A stretch of 64,000 nucleotides of DNA from Mycteria americana. Lineage: Eukaryota; Chordata; Aves; Ciconiiformes; Ciconiidae. Both the position numbers and the translations under genes were made by a program. The notes under the pieces were generated by a model, which did not search any database, had not been told where the DNA came from, and saw only the letters and a list, made by a program, of their open reading frames with translations. The stretch spans positions 31,990,501 to 32,054,500 of the forward strand of contig NC_134368.1 in the NCBI RefSeq assembly GCF_035582795.1. The letters are read 5' to 3'. Positions 1 through 13,600 of the stretch are shown here, in pieces. Numbering within the stretch: position 1 is the stretch's first letter; every line of letters begins with the position of its first letter.

Positions 1-1360
1 CTCGCCAGGCCAGCCTACCAGGCACAGACCCATCACGCACGACACCCAGTGCTTCTGTCCCTACGTCCCTGTCAATGAGAGCAGGAGACAGGGACACTCA
101 CACCCTTCTGAAATGGTGTAAATGACTTGCAGTGCAGGAGAGGTCTTTAGCACTTACTCCCCTGTGCCCTGTCTACCATAGGCGCTGGCTTGGACAAGCC
201 AGCCTAGAAGGTTTAGTGATCCTACCTTGGTTGTATTTCTTCTCGTATCTATGGGCTGTGTGATTGGAAAGAAAAACTAAATTGTTTACATACTGGTCCA
301 AATTGCTGCCATTTTCATCTCCCCTTTTTTTCTTCCTTTAACTACTTCAGGACTGGGAGTGATTTCAGTAGGAATAGTATTCTGTACGTAAAGCACAGCA
401 GAGCTATGGGTATAGCAGAGCCAGCGCATTGCTCTATGCTCCTGGCACGAAGGGCAGAGGCACATGCAAGCAACACATCCCTATTGCTCTGACAGTTGTC
501 TTGTTGCGCTCATTTCAAGGGTTTTAAGGCCTGTCAGGGTAAGACTTCATTAGAACAGCCCAGAAATCAGAAGTCTGGAGAGCACAGCCTGCATCTCCTC
601 CTAGGTAATGGTGCCAGCCCCGCGTGACCTCAGCTTTGTTTTGAGTCGGGACAATAAGAATATTTATTAACTGCTGTCTCGATTGCTGAACGGCACACAA
701 TGAATCTGGCGAGTAACTCGTGACGTTAGCAAAGCTGCTTGCAGTACCTGAACACAAGGGCTGAGATTATTTATCGTCAGAGACCCCACACGCCTCAATC
801 CTATCTACCCGCTCATAACCGTTTATTTTTCTAGCCTCTAGTTCAGAGAGCAACAGAACAGCCTGTCAGTGCAAATCTGTAGGTAAGGCACTACAAGTAA
901 TTAACTTGCGGATGACCTTGTATTTGCTTTTACCACTTTCAGATTTTTTTTTTTTAATTATTTTGCCCAGCTGTGCGCACAGAGGCGAATGAAGTGGGTA
1001 CCAGCACGCTTACCTAGCTGTATCACAAGAAGCCTTTCTGGCTTCTCACGTGTCTATCAAACTGAGAAGACTACTTCCACCGGGAGAAGCTGCAGTGTAT
1101 TTTTAAAAAAGTGCTTTAAAACCAGTGTCAACCCCCAGCTCCCCTTGTCTGGCTGCTGCCATTTTAAGAGATTTGCCTCTCAATTCTGTGCCCCCAGCTC
1201 AGGAGCTAATCCTGCACCGTCACGCATATGACAGATCTGGTAGGTAAGGAAAGCTCAGCTCTCCTACCTAAAAATCACCAGATATTTATACCGATTAGCT
1301 GCATCTGAACATGCTCGCAGCACGCAGTGCTCTTCAGGCGCTGTTTCTATCTTGACTGTA

Positions 1361-1462
1361 GTAAATATTTATCACAATTCTACAGGGGTTTGTAGTGTTA
1401 AGCCTCTAATAAATATTTATTGAGAAAATTACTAATATAACACTTTCCTGATAAATATTTAC
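1361..1462. repeat. cluster of three TAAATATTTA palindromes
   Basis: The motif TAAATATTTA occurs near 1362, 1411 and 1452, about 40-50 bases apart, within GTAAATATTTATC, AATAAATATTTATT and GATAAATATTTAC. The GTAAATA half resembles a forkhead core and the palindrome resembles a MEF2-like AT core. Function is inference only; it could be chance in AT-rich DNA. Confidence 0.4.
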
Positions 1463-4400
1463 TAGAGATTTTCTGTCAGGAAGCACACCGGGGAAAAAAA
1501 TTTCCTTTAAAAACCTGTTCCTACAAAAAATCAATTAGAAAAGCAAGCCAAGATAAAAATTAATCAAACAGCTGGCAAAAAGGAGTATACAAAATTAAGC
1601 ATATGCCAGCAGGGGAAGAAATACACAGCAAAGTAAAGGTTTGCCAGAATAAAAGATGTGTGAGCTAAAGGGGAGCTGACTCTGTTCCCATCTCGGTTTC
1701 ATTCAGAACTAGTCTGGGATTTGTAACCAAAAGCTACAGATAAAATTAATTTCCTTTGAATAAAATCACATTCTCTTGCAGAGAGACACCTTCATTTGGA
1801 AATACTCCAAAGCCAGCACTACTTTGTCTCATTTCCAGCCCGCACATCAGACTGAAAGCTTGAGCTCAGACATATTTAGGATCAAGTCCTGCTAAGATAA
1901 CTCAACAGTTTGAAGCACAAACCATATACTGTTAGCACAGACCTTACACACTACCTGTGCTATCACCTTTTTGCCCTTTATAACAATGTGTGAATACTTG
2001 TATTAATAAGAAAACAAAGATGTTAAATTATCTTTCAGATATTTCACTGAGTTAATCAGGAAGAGTTAATTTGCTAGAATGATATTTAAACAATAAAGAT
2101 AAATGGAAAAAAAATTGGATATTCATAAACAGCTTTCATTTCCCCTGTGATATGTTTAAGTTTAGCAACACAAATTATTTTCTACAGCTGTTTTTACAGC
2201 TGTTAACTGTGCTTAGTAGTTGAAAACCTGAATTTCTTTCTAGTCACAGGTCATGGACAGTAAGGGTTCATTGAGCCGCTGTATCGTTCCCAAGGCAGGA
2301 TCACCAGTAAGTATGAGCAGATACATGAATGAAGCCTATGTCTTCATGTTATGGCACAACTCAGCAAAACACAGAAAACATATGGAAAAAAATACACATC
2401 TGCATTCTGGAACATGGCAATAGCCTGGCCTTTTCAAACCTAGCGTTTGCCTTCGTGAAGCAGGCAGTATCATCTCTGGAACACAGGCACTTTCTTTAGC
2501 CTCCCATACCAAGGGAGAGGTACCCACTCCAGATGATGCTCATTTGAGAAGGTGCTTCTGCTACTCAGCAATAGCGTTCCCATAGCCCACAATAAATGAG
2601 GGTCACGTTCTTCAAATGTCCTGCTATGGGATTTCATGTATAGACTGGGTATCTAAAACGAACTCAGTTGCATTCACAATTCTCTATGTTCACAACATTG
2701 CAATACAAAATGGGGAGTCTCTTCTTTCCAAATGGGGCCATATGGATATTTGAGATGTGACCGGATCCACGGTCACATCTTGAACCTGCCTCTACCTAGG
2801 AACAGCAAAGCATGAGGACTTTTTTTTCTTTTCCTTTTTTCTCTATGGCAGATGAAATCTCAGAGTTAGAACACAGGTTCTACATAATAAAGAGCAAATT
2901 CATAGCCAAGATTATTCTACAACACATTTTAGAAAAAAAAAAAAAGGTAGTTTTCAGTCCTTGCTGCTGTGAATGACTCAGCTAATGAGCAGTAGAAAGC
3001 AACTGCCCGAACTGTGCTCTCCATGACCTCTACGGACCATATGCAGGCTCCTTTCAACAGCCACTGTAGAGTTTCTGCAAGCTATGTAAGTCGAATAAGC
3101 TGCCGGTCATGCTCACGACAGCTTGGCTGCTTGGCTTACAGCTTGGCTGCTCTGGAGTTTGGCCACATAGGCCATGCTTTCAGGCTGGCCCTCTGAAAAG
3201 CAACCTCAAAATGGAAAAGGAGCCACAGAGTGGTCCACAAGATGCGGTGTAGACAAAGTCTTTCTCTTGAGCTAGTTTTGAAGCAACTTTTATCCTCCTG
3301 GAACAACTTCTACAGCCCCAGAGAACAGCAGCTATGTCCCAAACTCCCTTCTGTTTCCCAGCCGATTCTTATGAAACAGGTATCAACATTAAAATACTTT
3401 CCATTCACGGTCCCAGACGGCACAGGAAAGGGCCACTAATGACATCCATTTCCATGGAGTGCATAAAGCAGCATACAGAAGGTCTTTTTTTCCTTGAGGA
3501 AATTTTGACCCTTCACAATTGTGAGTTATAAATGTTGTTATTACCTATCTCATTGCCTGCCAAGTTTATGTAGAGCTTTCCCTTGTCAGCTGATAGCCCT
3601 GTTAAAACTAACTGTCCTCCATGGTTTTTATCAGCATTGGTCTTTCTCTGCTGGCAGGCAGTCGGCGCCCCTGAACTCTCTACTCTTGTATTTGAGTTTG
3701 AAAGTTTCAACACGAATCTCAGGGAAAAACCTTTATTTTTGAACCCATGCCTGAATGCAGTCTGTCTATTCCAGGAAAACCCCAATCATTTTGCAAGCAA
3801 ATAGGTTCTGGTATATTTCTACAATAACATAAAACAATATACAGAAGACAGAGACAGGTGAGTATGTCTTCCATAAATCCTTTGAGGATTTTGGTATAGA
3901 GTCGGACAATTATTTGCTACTATTAAGAGTCTGAATTCTGCTCCTGCCAAGCCCCAGGGTTGTATCATGGACCAGTGCCCTTTGACAAAGAAAGTATTAA
4001 TGATTCATCCCTGAGAATTTTGTCATCTTCCCTACTCTCATTTTAACTTGTAACTTACCTATGATCCTAAGTAAAGGCATATTTATTTTTCATTAAGCTA
4101 TTCTGCAAATCAAAATTATTCAAGTGATAATTACGAGCTTTAGGTAGTTTTCTCCCTTACAAACTTCCTTAGATAATGACAGTTTTTAAAAAATCCAAAT
4201 GCAGATTCATACAGCAAACAACAACTTGCCCAGACTTAGCCTTCACAGCACGTGACCAGCCCGCGATTAATACCATATCATACAAGCTGTAATAAAGCTG
4301 CTTTTATTCCCAGGGCGAAACCCCAAACTGTCTCAGATTCCAAGTCGACTGTGTCGGCAAGATACTTGCTAGCTGTCATCAGTGAAAACTCAGCAAATAA

Positions 4401-6278
4401 TATAGCTGAATAGTGAATAAATCATATATCTTAGTATCATGGCTCTAAGAGATGTAGAAGACACACCTTGAAGTCTACGGATTCATGTGTATGAATTACG
4501 CATTAAGAGCTATGCAAACATAACAGTGTTTATCCCAGGAGCACAGCACCGATCCTACACGGGAGCTCTCATCTTATCAGAGAGTAATTCCTGCTTTCTG
4601 TCAGCTAGTGGAAACACTCACATTTTCTAATTTGAAAGCCAAGGGCACGTAGTGATCCTTGAATGGTGGGAAGTGCACTTCAGTGCAAGTTTCTCACATC
4701 TCTAAGTGCTCTTTTTTTGGTGCTCTGTAATTTATCTTTTCTTGGCGCAGTATCTCGGTATTATCCTCCAATGATTAAAACCAGTAGAGCACAGGCTAGG
4801 ATTTTAACCTTCAAAATGTAGCAATCTGTTGGCTTTCTTGGTTTATTTGCCCACAAATCACAGAAGTGTGTGACTTTACCCCATTATGCCAATTAGATGA
4901 ATCAAGGAATGTTTTTATAATTAAAGTTTCTAGACCCACTGGTACTGACCAACTCAATTAACGTAGATTATCATGTCCCATAACTGAGTATCTAGATTTG
5001 AGGGTCCTCACCCATATTGGCTTTAAGCATGTTCATAAAGGTCTGAAGGACTGTGGCCTCTATTTCTACTTTCAAGGTTGTCCTTGTGGTAAATTCACAT
5101 CGAACCCTGTCTCACAGAGATTACCAAGAAATCCACCTGTAGTTATTTTACTCACAAAGCTTTTTGGGCTTCATTAGCAAATTAAAATCTTCGTTGGAAA
5201 AAATCTGAACAAAGCAACCAGCAAAAAGTATCTGAGTAACTGAATAATTTCCTATTCTCCCTTATAAATTAAAAAAATAAACCAAAACCACTACATAAAA
5301 TCAGTGGGTAAGTCTATTAAGTCCGAAGCGGCAGTGAAATCTGCTGTGGGATGGCCAGTAAACGATGCTGCTTTTTGTCCCTCACGCAGGCAATTCCTTT
5401 GAATAATATGATGGTCTGAGTTGGAAATCTCCAAAGCAGACCTTTGCTCTCCCACCCCTACAGGCATTTCATGAAGCGCTATCAGACATTATGGTCCACG
5501 GTGGCCCACACAAGTTCAGCTTTGTGATACATAAACTTGAGCTCTTGTTTGTTCTCTCCAGCATTTTCCATATGGTTCAGACAAGCCTTGATCCTCCTTC
5601 CCACCTTTTGCACAGCATCTTTTCTGGCTCTCTCCCCATTCTCCTTGGTGAACAAGTTTTGTTATAAGTGATATCTCACAGCAGCCTATAAACTGTCCAG
5701 GCAGGTCTCCTTTAACACGCAGGATACATGAAGCAGTTACGTTTACAGAGAACTCTCTCGTGTGGCCCAGGCCTTTGTGAAAAAGTGCTTTTTTTATCTC
5801 AGTGAAAGCCTCTTTGCATGACACTCATCGAACCAACCCTAGATCCAGGAGCATAAATAATTTATACCCATTTTTATTCCGGATCCTTTAAGATTCTTTT
5901 TCCATCAGGAGGACCTTCACCAGGGAGGACAATTCAGCTCAACAGCTGAGACATCTGTGTTTAGGAAGAAAAAAACTGGCACGCTGGAAGTACTTGTCTC
6001 CATCAGTTATATTAGGAATCCACTTAACTAGTTTCAGCTAGATACCTAATTTTTAGATGGGTAAAGTTAGGTAAGTTGAACTCCACCCATCACAACGGAA
6101 TAAATGTCACAGAGCTGAGAACAAATATTTGCCACAAAAAGCTAATACGCAACCACAAACGTTTGCAATTGTCAAATTACAAAGCCTACAAATGCTACCG
6201 GTATTTCGACTGGTACAAATCGCTAACGCCAGGACGGACTGTGGGGCGAGAGCCCCGCGGCGCTGCTGGTGGAAGGGT

Positions 6279-6350
6279 GCTGGAAAGACGCTGGAAGGAT
6301 GCTGGAAAGACGCTGGAAGGATGCTGGAAGGATGCTCGAAGGATGCTCGG
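6279..6350 (+). repeat. 11-bp minisatellite in a GC-rich patch
   Basis: About six and a half tandem copies of an 11-bp unit, consensus GCTGGAARGAY, run from 6279 to 6350. The patch from about 6235 to 6440 is rich in GC and CpG while the surrounding DNA is AT-rich. Because 11 is not a multiple of three, all three frames stay open through it and generate several artificial open frames. No gene is supported. Confidence 0.85.
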
Positions 6351-9300
6351 GGCGCTCCGGGGCCCTCCCGGGCAGCAGGGGCCGAGCCCAGCGCAGGGCG
6401 GGCGGGCTTCGGGGGAAGCGAAGAGTGCTGGTGCCACCTAGAGGGAACTATTGGCCCAAAAAGTGGGAAAAACATGACGGCACACGGGTGTCATAACGTG
6501 CCACAGATGTACAGCACTGGGGAAAAAAATCCTAGAAAGAAGGGCTCTTACTGCTGTGCAAAAAATATACACAATTACGAGAAGTAGCAGCGTACAACTT
6601 AAATCTTCTTCTCAACATGACTTGCAAATATAAATATAGAAGGTGTATTTAAGACGACCAACTGCCGATTCCTCTCTCCTTCAAACCATTTCCCAGCCTC
6701 CCAGCTGTATTCCTTCCCTTCTTCCTCCAATTATCTGAACTCTAAGGAAATAGCCGGCAAACTGACCACAGCTGGAGGCTGGATCCCGCTTCCCTGTGCT
6801 GCTGTCGCACCGGCTGCAGCCGGAGCCGGCTGGCGTGGGGGGGTGCCTTGGGCATCCATGAAGCACCCACTGCACGGCCAAGAAAGCCTCGGGAATGCAA
6901 CTTCACGGCCCTCTGCTGATCACCAGCTTTGCCGAATCACCCACCTGAAGTCTAGCATCTGCCTGTATAACTTAAAACTGCTCTGCATTATAGTGGGAAA
7001 AGAACCAGCATCCACAAGCAAAGGAAGGACTGGTCCATAAATACAAGTCACCTTCTTTCTTCCACCATTAAATCTGTCACTTGCAACCTATGTTCACTGT
7101 GATAACTACAGCAGTGGTGATATCGCATGGGGACACTGTGGGACTTGGTGCAAGTTGCTGATGGGTGGACTCTGCAGCTCTTTCATAGTAGATTGAAGTA
7201 ATTTTTGAGCAAGCGTTCACCAAAACAGTGCTTTTCTCACCCTTAAGCTGCTGCACATGGTCCCTGCCATGGGCTGGTCTGCGGGCATGGGATTCATGCT
7301 GTGGCTTTTACTTGCCCCACAGGAAACCCCACGTGGTAACAGTGCTGGAGTCAAGGAATAAGACAGATACTAAAAGAGATCTGCTCTGTTACAGCTGTAC
7401 TTCTCAGACACTCATTTCTCTCCCTTCCCACCTATATATCCTGGTAGAGTGCAGAGCAAGACTTGGCTCGTGCTGACTAAATCCCTCTTTGCCTGGCTTT
7501 GCTAGTAACATTGCAGTCAATGCAACGCGGACGGTGACACAGGGTGCCAAGGAGAAATACTGCCTCGATCCTACCGTGCACTATGGGCCCATGCATAGAG
7601 CCTTTCTGTCCTCTGTTCCTTAAATAAAGGTTAATTGACAGAAGAGTATTTGATACTAAATATCTGCTAGTTCACTGACCTCTGTGAGAGCTGTACCTCC
7701 GAGGCTGTGGGTTAGTTAAATTTAGCGGATGACTCAAGTGCCAAAAAGCTGGGTACCTGTCACCCCAAAGGGGAACACAGCACGATGCCCTGCGTGTCTC
7801 TGGGTGCGTGTGACTGTCCTGCTGGAGTCCTGCTGTCGTTCATCAGCTCCATCCCCCAGCAGCACGCCTTGTAGGCCCTTTGGTCGCCACTGTCGCACGG
7901 GCACCATAACGGCCACATTCCTTATCCTTCGCTTTACAAACACCCCCAAAGTCCAAACTGCACAGAAAAATAGAACTTCGGTGCAATGGAAGCCAAAGAC
8001 CTGGTCAGTATGGTGCAGGGCCATGCCATACACCCAGCCAGGAGTCTTCAGACCATGATTTCATGAAAATGGCATCCACACTGGCCACCAAAATTGCTGA
8101 GCAAAGCTCTTTTAAGTTTTAAAAGTTTGCTGTTCAGACAAAGGAAGGACCCTCTTTGTGGGCCAGACCATTGCTGGGCCCCTTGCCTTATCTGTCTTGT
8201 GAAAGCTGCGAAAGGACCAGCCTGCAGAGACAAGGCTGCAGTGCGTCTCCTTCATGTTTCAGAGAGGAGCTGATGCTGAAAAGAAAGAGCATGTCTACCG
8301 TGCTTCAGAGAGACAGGCTGCAAGAGCAGACAACCTCCAGCTCCAGGCAATGTGCAGCACAAGAGGCCATGGTGACTCAAGTCAGGACCTGCAGAAGCAC
8401 ATCTCTGGCATGACCTGCAGGCTGTTGCAGGGGGCTCCCATGCCGTCGCTGTTTGCAAAGCAGACGTGGCTGCTCCCTGCTCACGCAAGGCCTGCTGTGC
8501 CCAAACCAGTCACTGCGGCAGCACTTTCGAAACATGGCTGTGTGGGATGCAGAAATACGCACCTGCCCGCGTGCTCCCCGGCACAAGGGCAGCCACAGCA
8601 GAGCGGCTGCTGCCGGAGCTCCCCGGGGCGCGGGACTGGGGAGCAGCAATGGCAACACCCCTCTCTCTCCCCAGCGCTGCCCAGGCACGCTCTCCTGCCC
8701 CTGCCCTCACCAGCTGTGGGACTACCCACACATCGCCTGCTCCTCCCTCCCACTCCCCAAAAATGTCCACCCACCTGCCTGGTATCTTCATCTCCTGCTA
8801 ATTACCCAAAACAATCAGCCATGAAATCCCCGAACCAGATTTAGGATTCAGTTATACTGAATTGACAAGAGAATTAGACTGAGCTCCAAACCTTGACATA
8901 AATTATATTGACTTAAAAATATTTATTATAACCCATTATGCAGATATAACTGGAGAGCTACCAACACATCTTTTAGCAGAAAATGTGAACTCCAATGATT
9001 TTTTCCCAAAGCAACGTTATTGATGTCACAAGTGCTTTAGCTGAGCATGTGCTGCTCTGCAGGATTCACTGGTAGGATGGAGTAACACAGTCATACATGT
9101 AAAATAATTTAGGGAGGGTTTATACCTCTGTTTAGGAAAGTACATTGGTAAAATTTAAAAATTTTCTTTCAATCAAGCCTAATCCACACACACAAAAAAG
9201 ATATTATATGGGTTTGGTAGCTGGTAGGGATGGAATTAAAGCGCTTATGACATAATTCAATCCCATATGGGAAGAAGTCATCGACACCTTTAAAGATGCC

Positions 9301-10289
9301 TTGGGAGGTACCACTATGAAGGCAGCCCCACCGGCACTGTGGAAGCACAGGTGGAATTTCCTCCTGAAGTCAAAAACCTGTGTGTACTTCAGGCCTGAAG
9401 CTCAGTGAGCTGCAAGGTGGTGGCCATTGCTTTATCGTCTTAATCTATTGATTTCATGATGGTTTGAAGTAGCACTAAAGACTAATAAAATTAGGTTGTT
9501 CTGTATTTAAAGACTTGGAAATATAGTCCAACTATTTTTTCCTCAGAATCCTGACTTAAAATCATATTTTACTCTAGAGCATTAATAAGTACTAGCATGA
9601 CTATGCCCACACTAAACAGCATTACTTTTCTCATAGATATAGGAAAAGTTTGAAATATCTTTGGCTATCTCCTTGGAGGCAGCGAGTCGGCTAATTGACT
9701 CAGTGATATTTGGTCAGATAAACCAACACCTGGATGCCTGCCAAGTAACACTCGGGTTTCTCTCACCAAGGAAAGGCTTGACCCACATGCATGCAAGAGG
9801 GATGCAGGCAGGACATTTTTCACTGAGGGTCAGAGGGAATCGTCTCCCTTTGGTGCCAAGCTGGTTTGGCTTCTTGATTTCTCAGGGCAAAAGAAAGGCA
9901 AAGGAAGGCTTTTCTTTCTTGTCATGACAAAACTTGTATTATTAGAGTGAAATTCTGAATACGGGACCCCACATACATGTAACGTGAGGGAGGTGGCTGA
10001 CAGGTAAGCACTGTAAACTCGGTGAGATTACAGGCAGCTGCAGGGAAGCTGTTTCTGGGTTAGCAGAGGAGACCGCGGCCTAACCAGCGGGTTTGTCTCT
10101 CCCCAGCGTTGTTAAGCCTGCGGCAGCTTCCCTCCTGCCTCTGAATCTAACCGAAGAGACAGGATGGCGACAGCCCAAATGCACAAGGTAACGTTATAAC
10201 CACAGATTCCCCCCTCCGCGCTGTTTTGGGCGCCAGCTGCAGGGACAGCGCACAGCGAGCACGGTCCCTGCCAGCCCCAGGCCCTCTCG

Positions 10290-10445
10290 ATCCCCGGGCT
10301 CACCGCCCCCGCCTGGGCGGGCACCGCCTTCCACAGAGCGGGAACAGGAAGTGAAGGCGCCGCCGCCGCCGCCAGGCCCCGGCCGCCCTCCGCGGCGGTG
10401 GGTGGAGCGGAGCGGGGCGGGCCGGGCCGGGCCGGGGCCGGGGCC
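10290..10445 (+). promoter_or_regulatory. SRD5A3: SRD5A3 CpG-rich promoter and 5' UTR
   Basis: A GC- and CpG-dense block immediately precedes the SRD5A3 start codon and continues through exon 1, typical of a TATA-less housekeeping promoter. An ETS-like core (AGGAAGTG) lies at 10346-10353. The transcription start itself cannot be placed from sequence alone. Confidence 0.65.
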
Positions 10446-10663
10446 ATGCTGGCGGTGCTGGGCGCCGCCTGGGCCCTGCTGGCCGCTGCCTTCCTGGCGG
10501 CACTGCTGCTGCTGCTGCTGCTGCTGCGGCGGCGGGCCCCGGCGGTGCGGCCTGGCGGCGGCGGCGTCTCCGGCCTCTTCCAGGATCTCATTCGCTACGG
10601 GAAGACGAAGCGCGGCTGCGGGCAGCGGCCGGCCTGGCTGAGCCTCCTCCAGGTGCCCAAGAG
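10446..10663 (+). CDS. SRD5A3: SRD5A3 coding exon 1
   Basis: Encodes residues 1-72 and two bases of Arg73. It contains the N-terminal membrane segment with a CTG8 leucine run (10503-10526) and the conserved LIRYGKTK stretch. The donor is AG|GTGAGG, leaving phase 2. The first exon is poorly conserved upstream of [11 protein letters not shown], as is usual for this family. Confidence 0.95.
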
Positions 10664-13600
10664 GTGAGGGGGCGGCTTGGAGGGCTGCGCTCCTCCGAGC
10701 GAGGCTATTCTGTTCCCTGCCGCCATTTGTGTCAGTGGAATGCTGCGCGCCTTATGCCACAGGAGCACTGGAATAGCTATATATGCATTTCAATTAATTA
10801 AACTGAAGATGGAGAAAATAAAAAGCATATGCAAATAGCATTGCGTATTTTTATAGAGTTGGGCTCAATTTTTTTTCAGAAGTGTTACTCTGTGTTTACA
10901 GATGGGGAACCGAGGAGCATAGAGACTGTGGTCATACAGAGTCCGTATGTTCCAGATTGGAACAAAAGCCTAACCCCTTGAATCCCAGTCCCATGCAGTA
11001 TCTGCAAAACCTTCCTGCAAGACTCGGGTCAGGGACCTGGGAATACGGATTCCTGAGTGTAACTGTGACTGTGCAAATATACTGCAGGTTCACTGTCCTA
11101 AACCGATTCTCAGTCGTCATCTTCTTCCTTTGAGGTTTCTTTTTGAAATGTGACTTAGGATACTAGTAACAGCATGTTAACGTAACAGTCTGGACCCTGC
11201 GTGAACAGTCTCTAATAAGGCAAAAGAACCGCTGCGTTATCCAAACGCATGTCTTAATAGATGTGTAATAGCATGAAAGAGGGAAAAGGTGGGGGGGAAA
11301 CATTTACAGCTTTCTATACATTACTGGGATTTCATCGGTTTTGATTGGCCAAGATTCATGACTAGAACTAGCCTTTGACTTGAACGTAGGCACGGCAGGA
11401 TCTTGCAAGGCCAGCAGGACAGGACTGGGAGGCTACTTAACCCAAAGATCCGATCACCCCTAATGTAACCATCTTGTTATCACTGACGCATTTTATATAC
11501 ATAGCTTTCAAACCAAATGTTAAAAAAAAGTTTTGTGACACAGCATGTTAGTCACGGAAAGGTTGTAATGTGGTGTCTTGGTTATCAGGCTTCTGGTTAC
11601 AGAAAATACCCAGGGATGTGTTTAAGCTCTGCGGTACCCTCAGCGAAAATAAGGGCTTGTAAAGGCTTTGTCTTAATTGCAGTGTACTGCAAAGTGCCAC
11701 ATTCTTAAGGAAGGTTCTTGTTTGAGTTGACCTTTCTCCAACAGAAGTTTCCCATGACCCCTTCTTAGGGAAGATGGTGTCTGAAGAACGTGGCTTTTTC
11801 AGGGAATTGGTCTCGAGCTCTCAACATCTACGAAGCGATTCTGTTACTCAAGTAGTGAACCCGTAACCCTGCTAGCTGAAACAATAGAGAAGATCCTGAA
11901 GGTAGCCGTTGAGGGATTTTCTGTTTCTGCTCATCTGCATCTTGTTTCCAAATATGCATTGTATTTTCACTAGCCTGGGCTTACTTTTAACTGTGCCTTT
12001 CCATCTTGTCAAATGTTATGATTCGTTTCAGGTTGGTTTGGCAAATAGTGAACATTCCTCTCCTTGAGGGATGACACATACTTACTGCAGTGCTGGATCG
12101 CTCTGTAGGTCAGATACATCCCCAGTGTAATTGGGATTGCTGAAAGCTCGCAGGGCATGTCTCTGCTAAGCTGGCAGGGCTTGTTTGTGTTCTGGTAGCA
12201 AAAAGCAATGTGTGTGGAGAAAGTTCTCTGGTGAGTGGTGAGGCAGAAGCCTACTGAGTAACAGGATAGCAGGGAAAGAGCTTGAAACTTGGAGGTGGCA
12301 ATGAGTTTTTTATCAATATACAAGTTCTATTTATTTGTCTTCTAAGCAGAAAATGAGGAAGAGGGGCTAAATTTTACTTCTGCTGTTGCAGATCAGCAGA
12401 GCGAAGGTTGCTGTCTCTGCTTGGTAGGAGAAGGAACCAAGGAGGAGAAGTGATTGTCTGAAGGGCCTACTGACTGCTAATGGGCAAGGTGCTCTGGGGC
12501 ACGCAGGAATGCTCGCTACCTTTGTGGTTCTAACTTGGCCTTTGTATTGCTGTTGAGAGATAGCCGAGCTGCTCTGGGAGGGGGTCACTTTATTTGGTTT
12601 CACTAAGCAGGGGTGTTGTATCCCTACACTCCCCCAAAAGAAAAGTTTGCATGTTCCAGAGAAATATAGTCTCTGACTATGGAGTTATATGTATTTTGTA
12701 CCAATAGTTACTTTGTCAAGACAAGGCCATCAGTGTCTTCCCATGGTATGTATTTCATCTCTTTGCAGGCGTTCCCAGAGGTCCTGATTTTTATTCATAG
12801 CCAAAAGGGCTTTTAGTTTTAAAAGCAAAAGGAAATACTGAATCACTTAGTTTGAACTGGATATCGTAGGCTGTTTAACTCCGTCCAGTTACCTGTCTTG
12901 ACCATAATGTCTTGCATTTCAGTAATGCATAATGTGCTTTTATAAGTGCATTATAGTGTTGGGGGATTCTTTGTGTTCTTCAAAAAAACATGTGGTCTTG
13001 CCTTGTAATCACCCAGTAGTATTGGTAGTCTCTCCTTTTTTTCTATATGATTCTTGCAGACCTTGAATTTGCAGAGGGACAAGATATTTTAGTGTACAGC
13101 TGAGTAATTACTTCTGAGTGCCTTTTACTGTCTGCATTTGTCATTTATGAACTTTAACACGTCATGTAATGCATCCACTAGAACTGAGGAAAGTGGGAGT
13201 GCTGCTAGGCACAACAGCCTGGAAATGCCCAGAAAATTAATCTGGATGTGCTTTCAGTGGTGTAAATTATAAAGAAAAAGTTGTGCACATCATGATTAGT
13301 TGTAAGCATTGAGGAATACCTTTGCAATGTGTGCTTTACGCTTTCTCCTCTTTAGTGCAGCTAGTAAGGTAAGCTGAGTTAGAGGTTATTCCAGGCAGCA
13401 TTTCACTGGAGGAAGAAGGTGTTAGGGTTATTTCTGCTTGGTACCACTGGGGTCCCAAGTTCTCTGCTTATGGATGTGGGGACTAAAAGGGAATGTACTC
13501 ACCATCAGGCAAGTATGTCCTGCAGCTACATTTCCAACTAAGGAACGATGAGAACATTAATGAAGACCCTTTTTTTTCCCACAGGTGGTTTACTCACTTT

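Larger units (their letters stand above)
1..10290. other. intergenic region upstream of SRD5A3
   Basis: Mostly AT-rich non-coding DNA. Open frames here are short, overlap one another on both strands and show no recognisable protein family or convincing splice-site pairing. Notable contents are three TAAATATTTA palindromes at about 1.36-1.46 kb, a T-run near 943-954, an 11-bp minisatellite inside a GC-rich patch at about 6.23-6.44 kb, and a moderately GC-rich stretch at 8.4-8.8 kb. In other amniotes this side of SRD5A3 faces KDR, but no KDR exon was seen. Confidence 0.7.

Noticed and set aside
6076-6587. Several 75-150-residue frames near 6.3 kb
   Set aside because: Produced by the 11-bp minisatellite, which keeps all frames open; no homology.
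8254-8844. 196-residue open frame and several overlapping frames at 8.2-8.8 kb
   Set aside because: GC-rich, overlapping frames on both strands, no recognised family, no splice-site pairing, low-complexity composition.
10112-10591. Antisense 159-residue frame over SRD5A3 exon 1
   Set aside because: Shadow of the CTG repeat and CpG island on the opposite strand.
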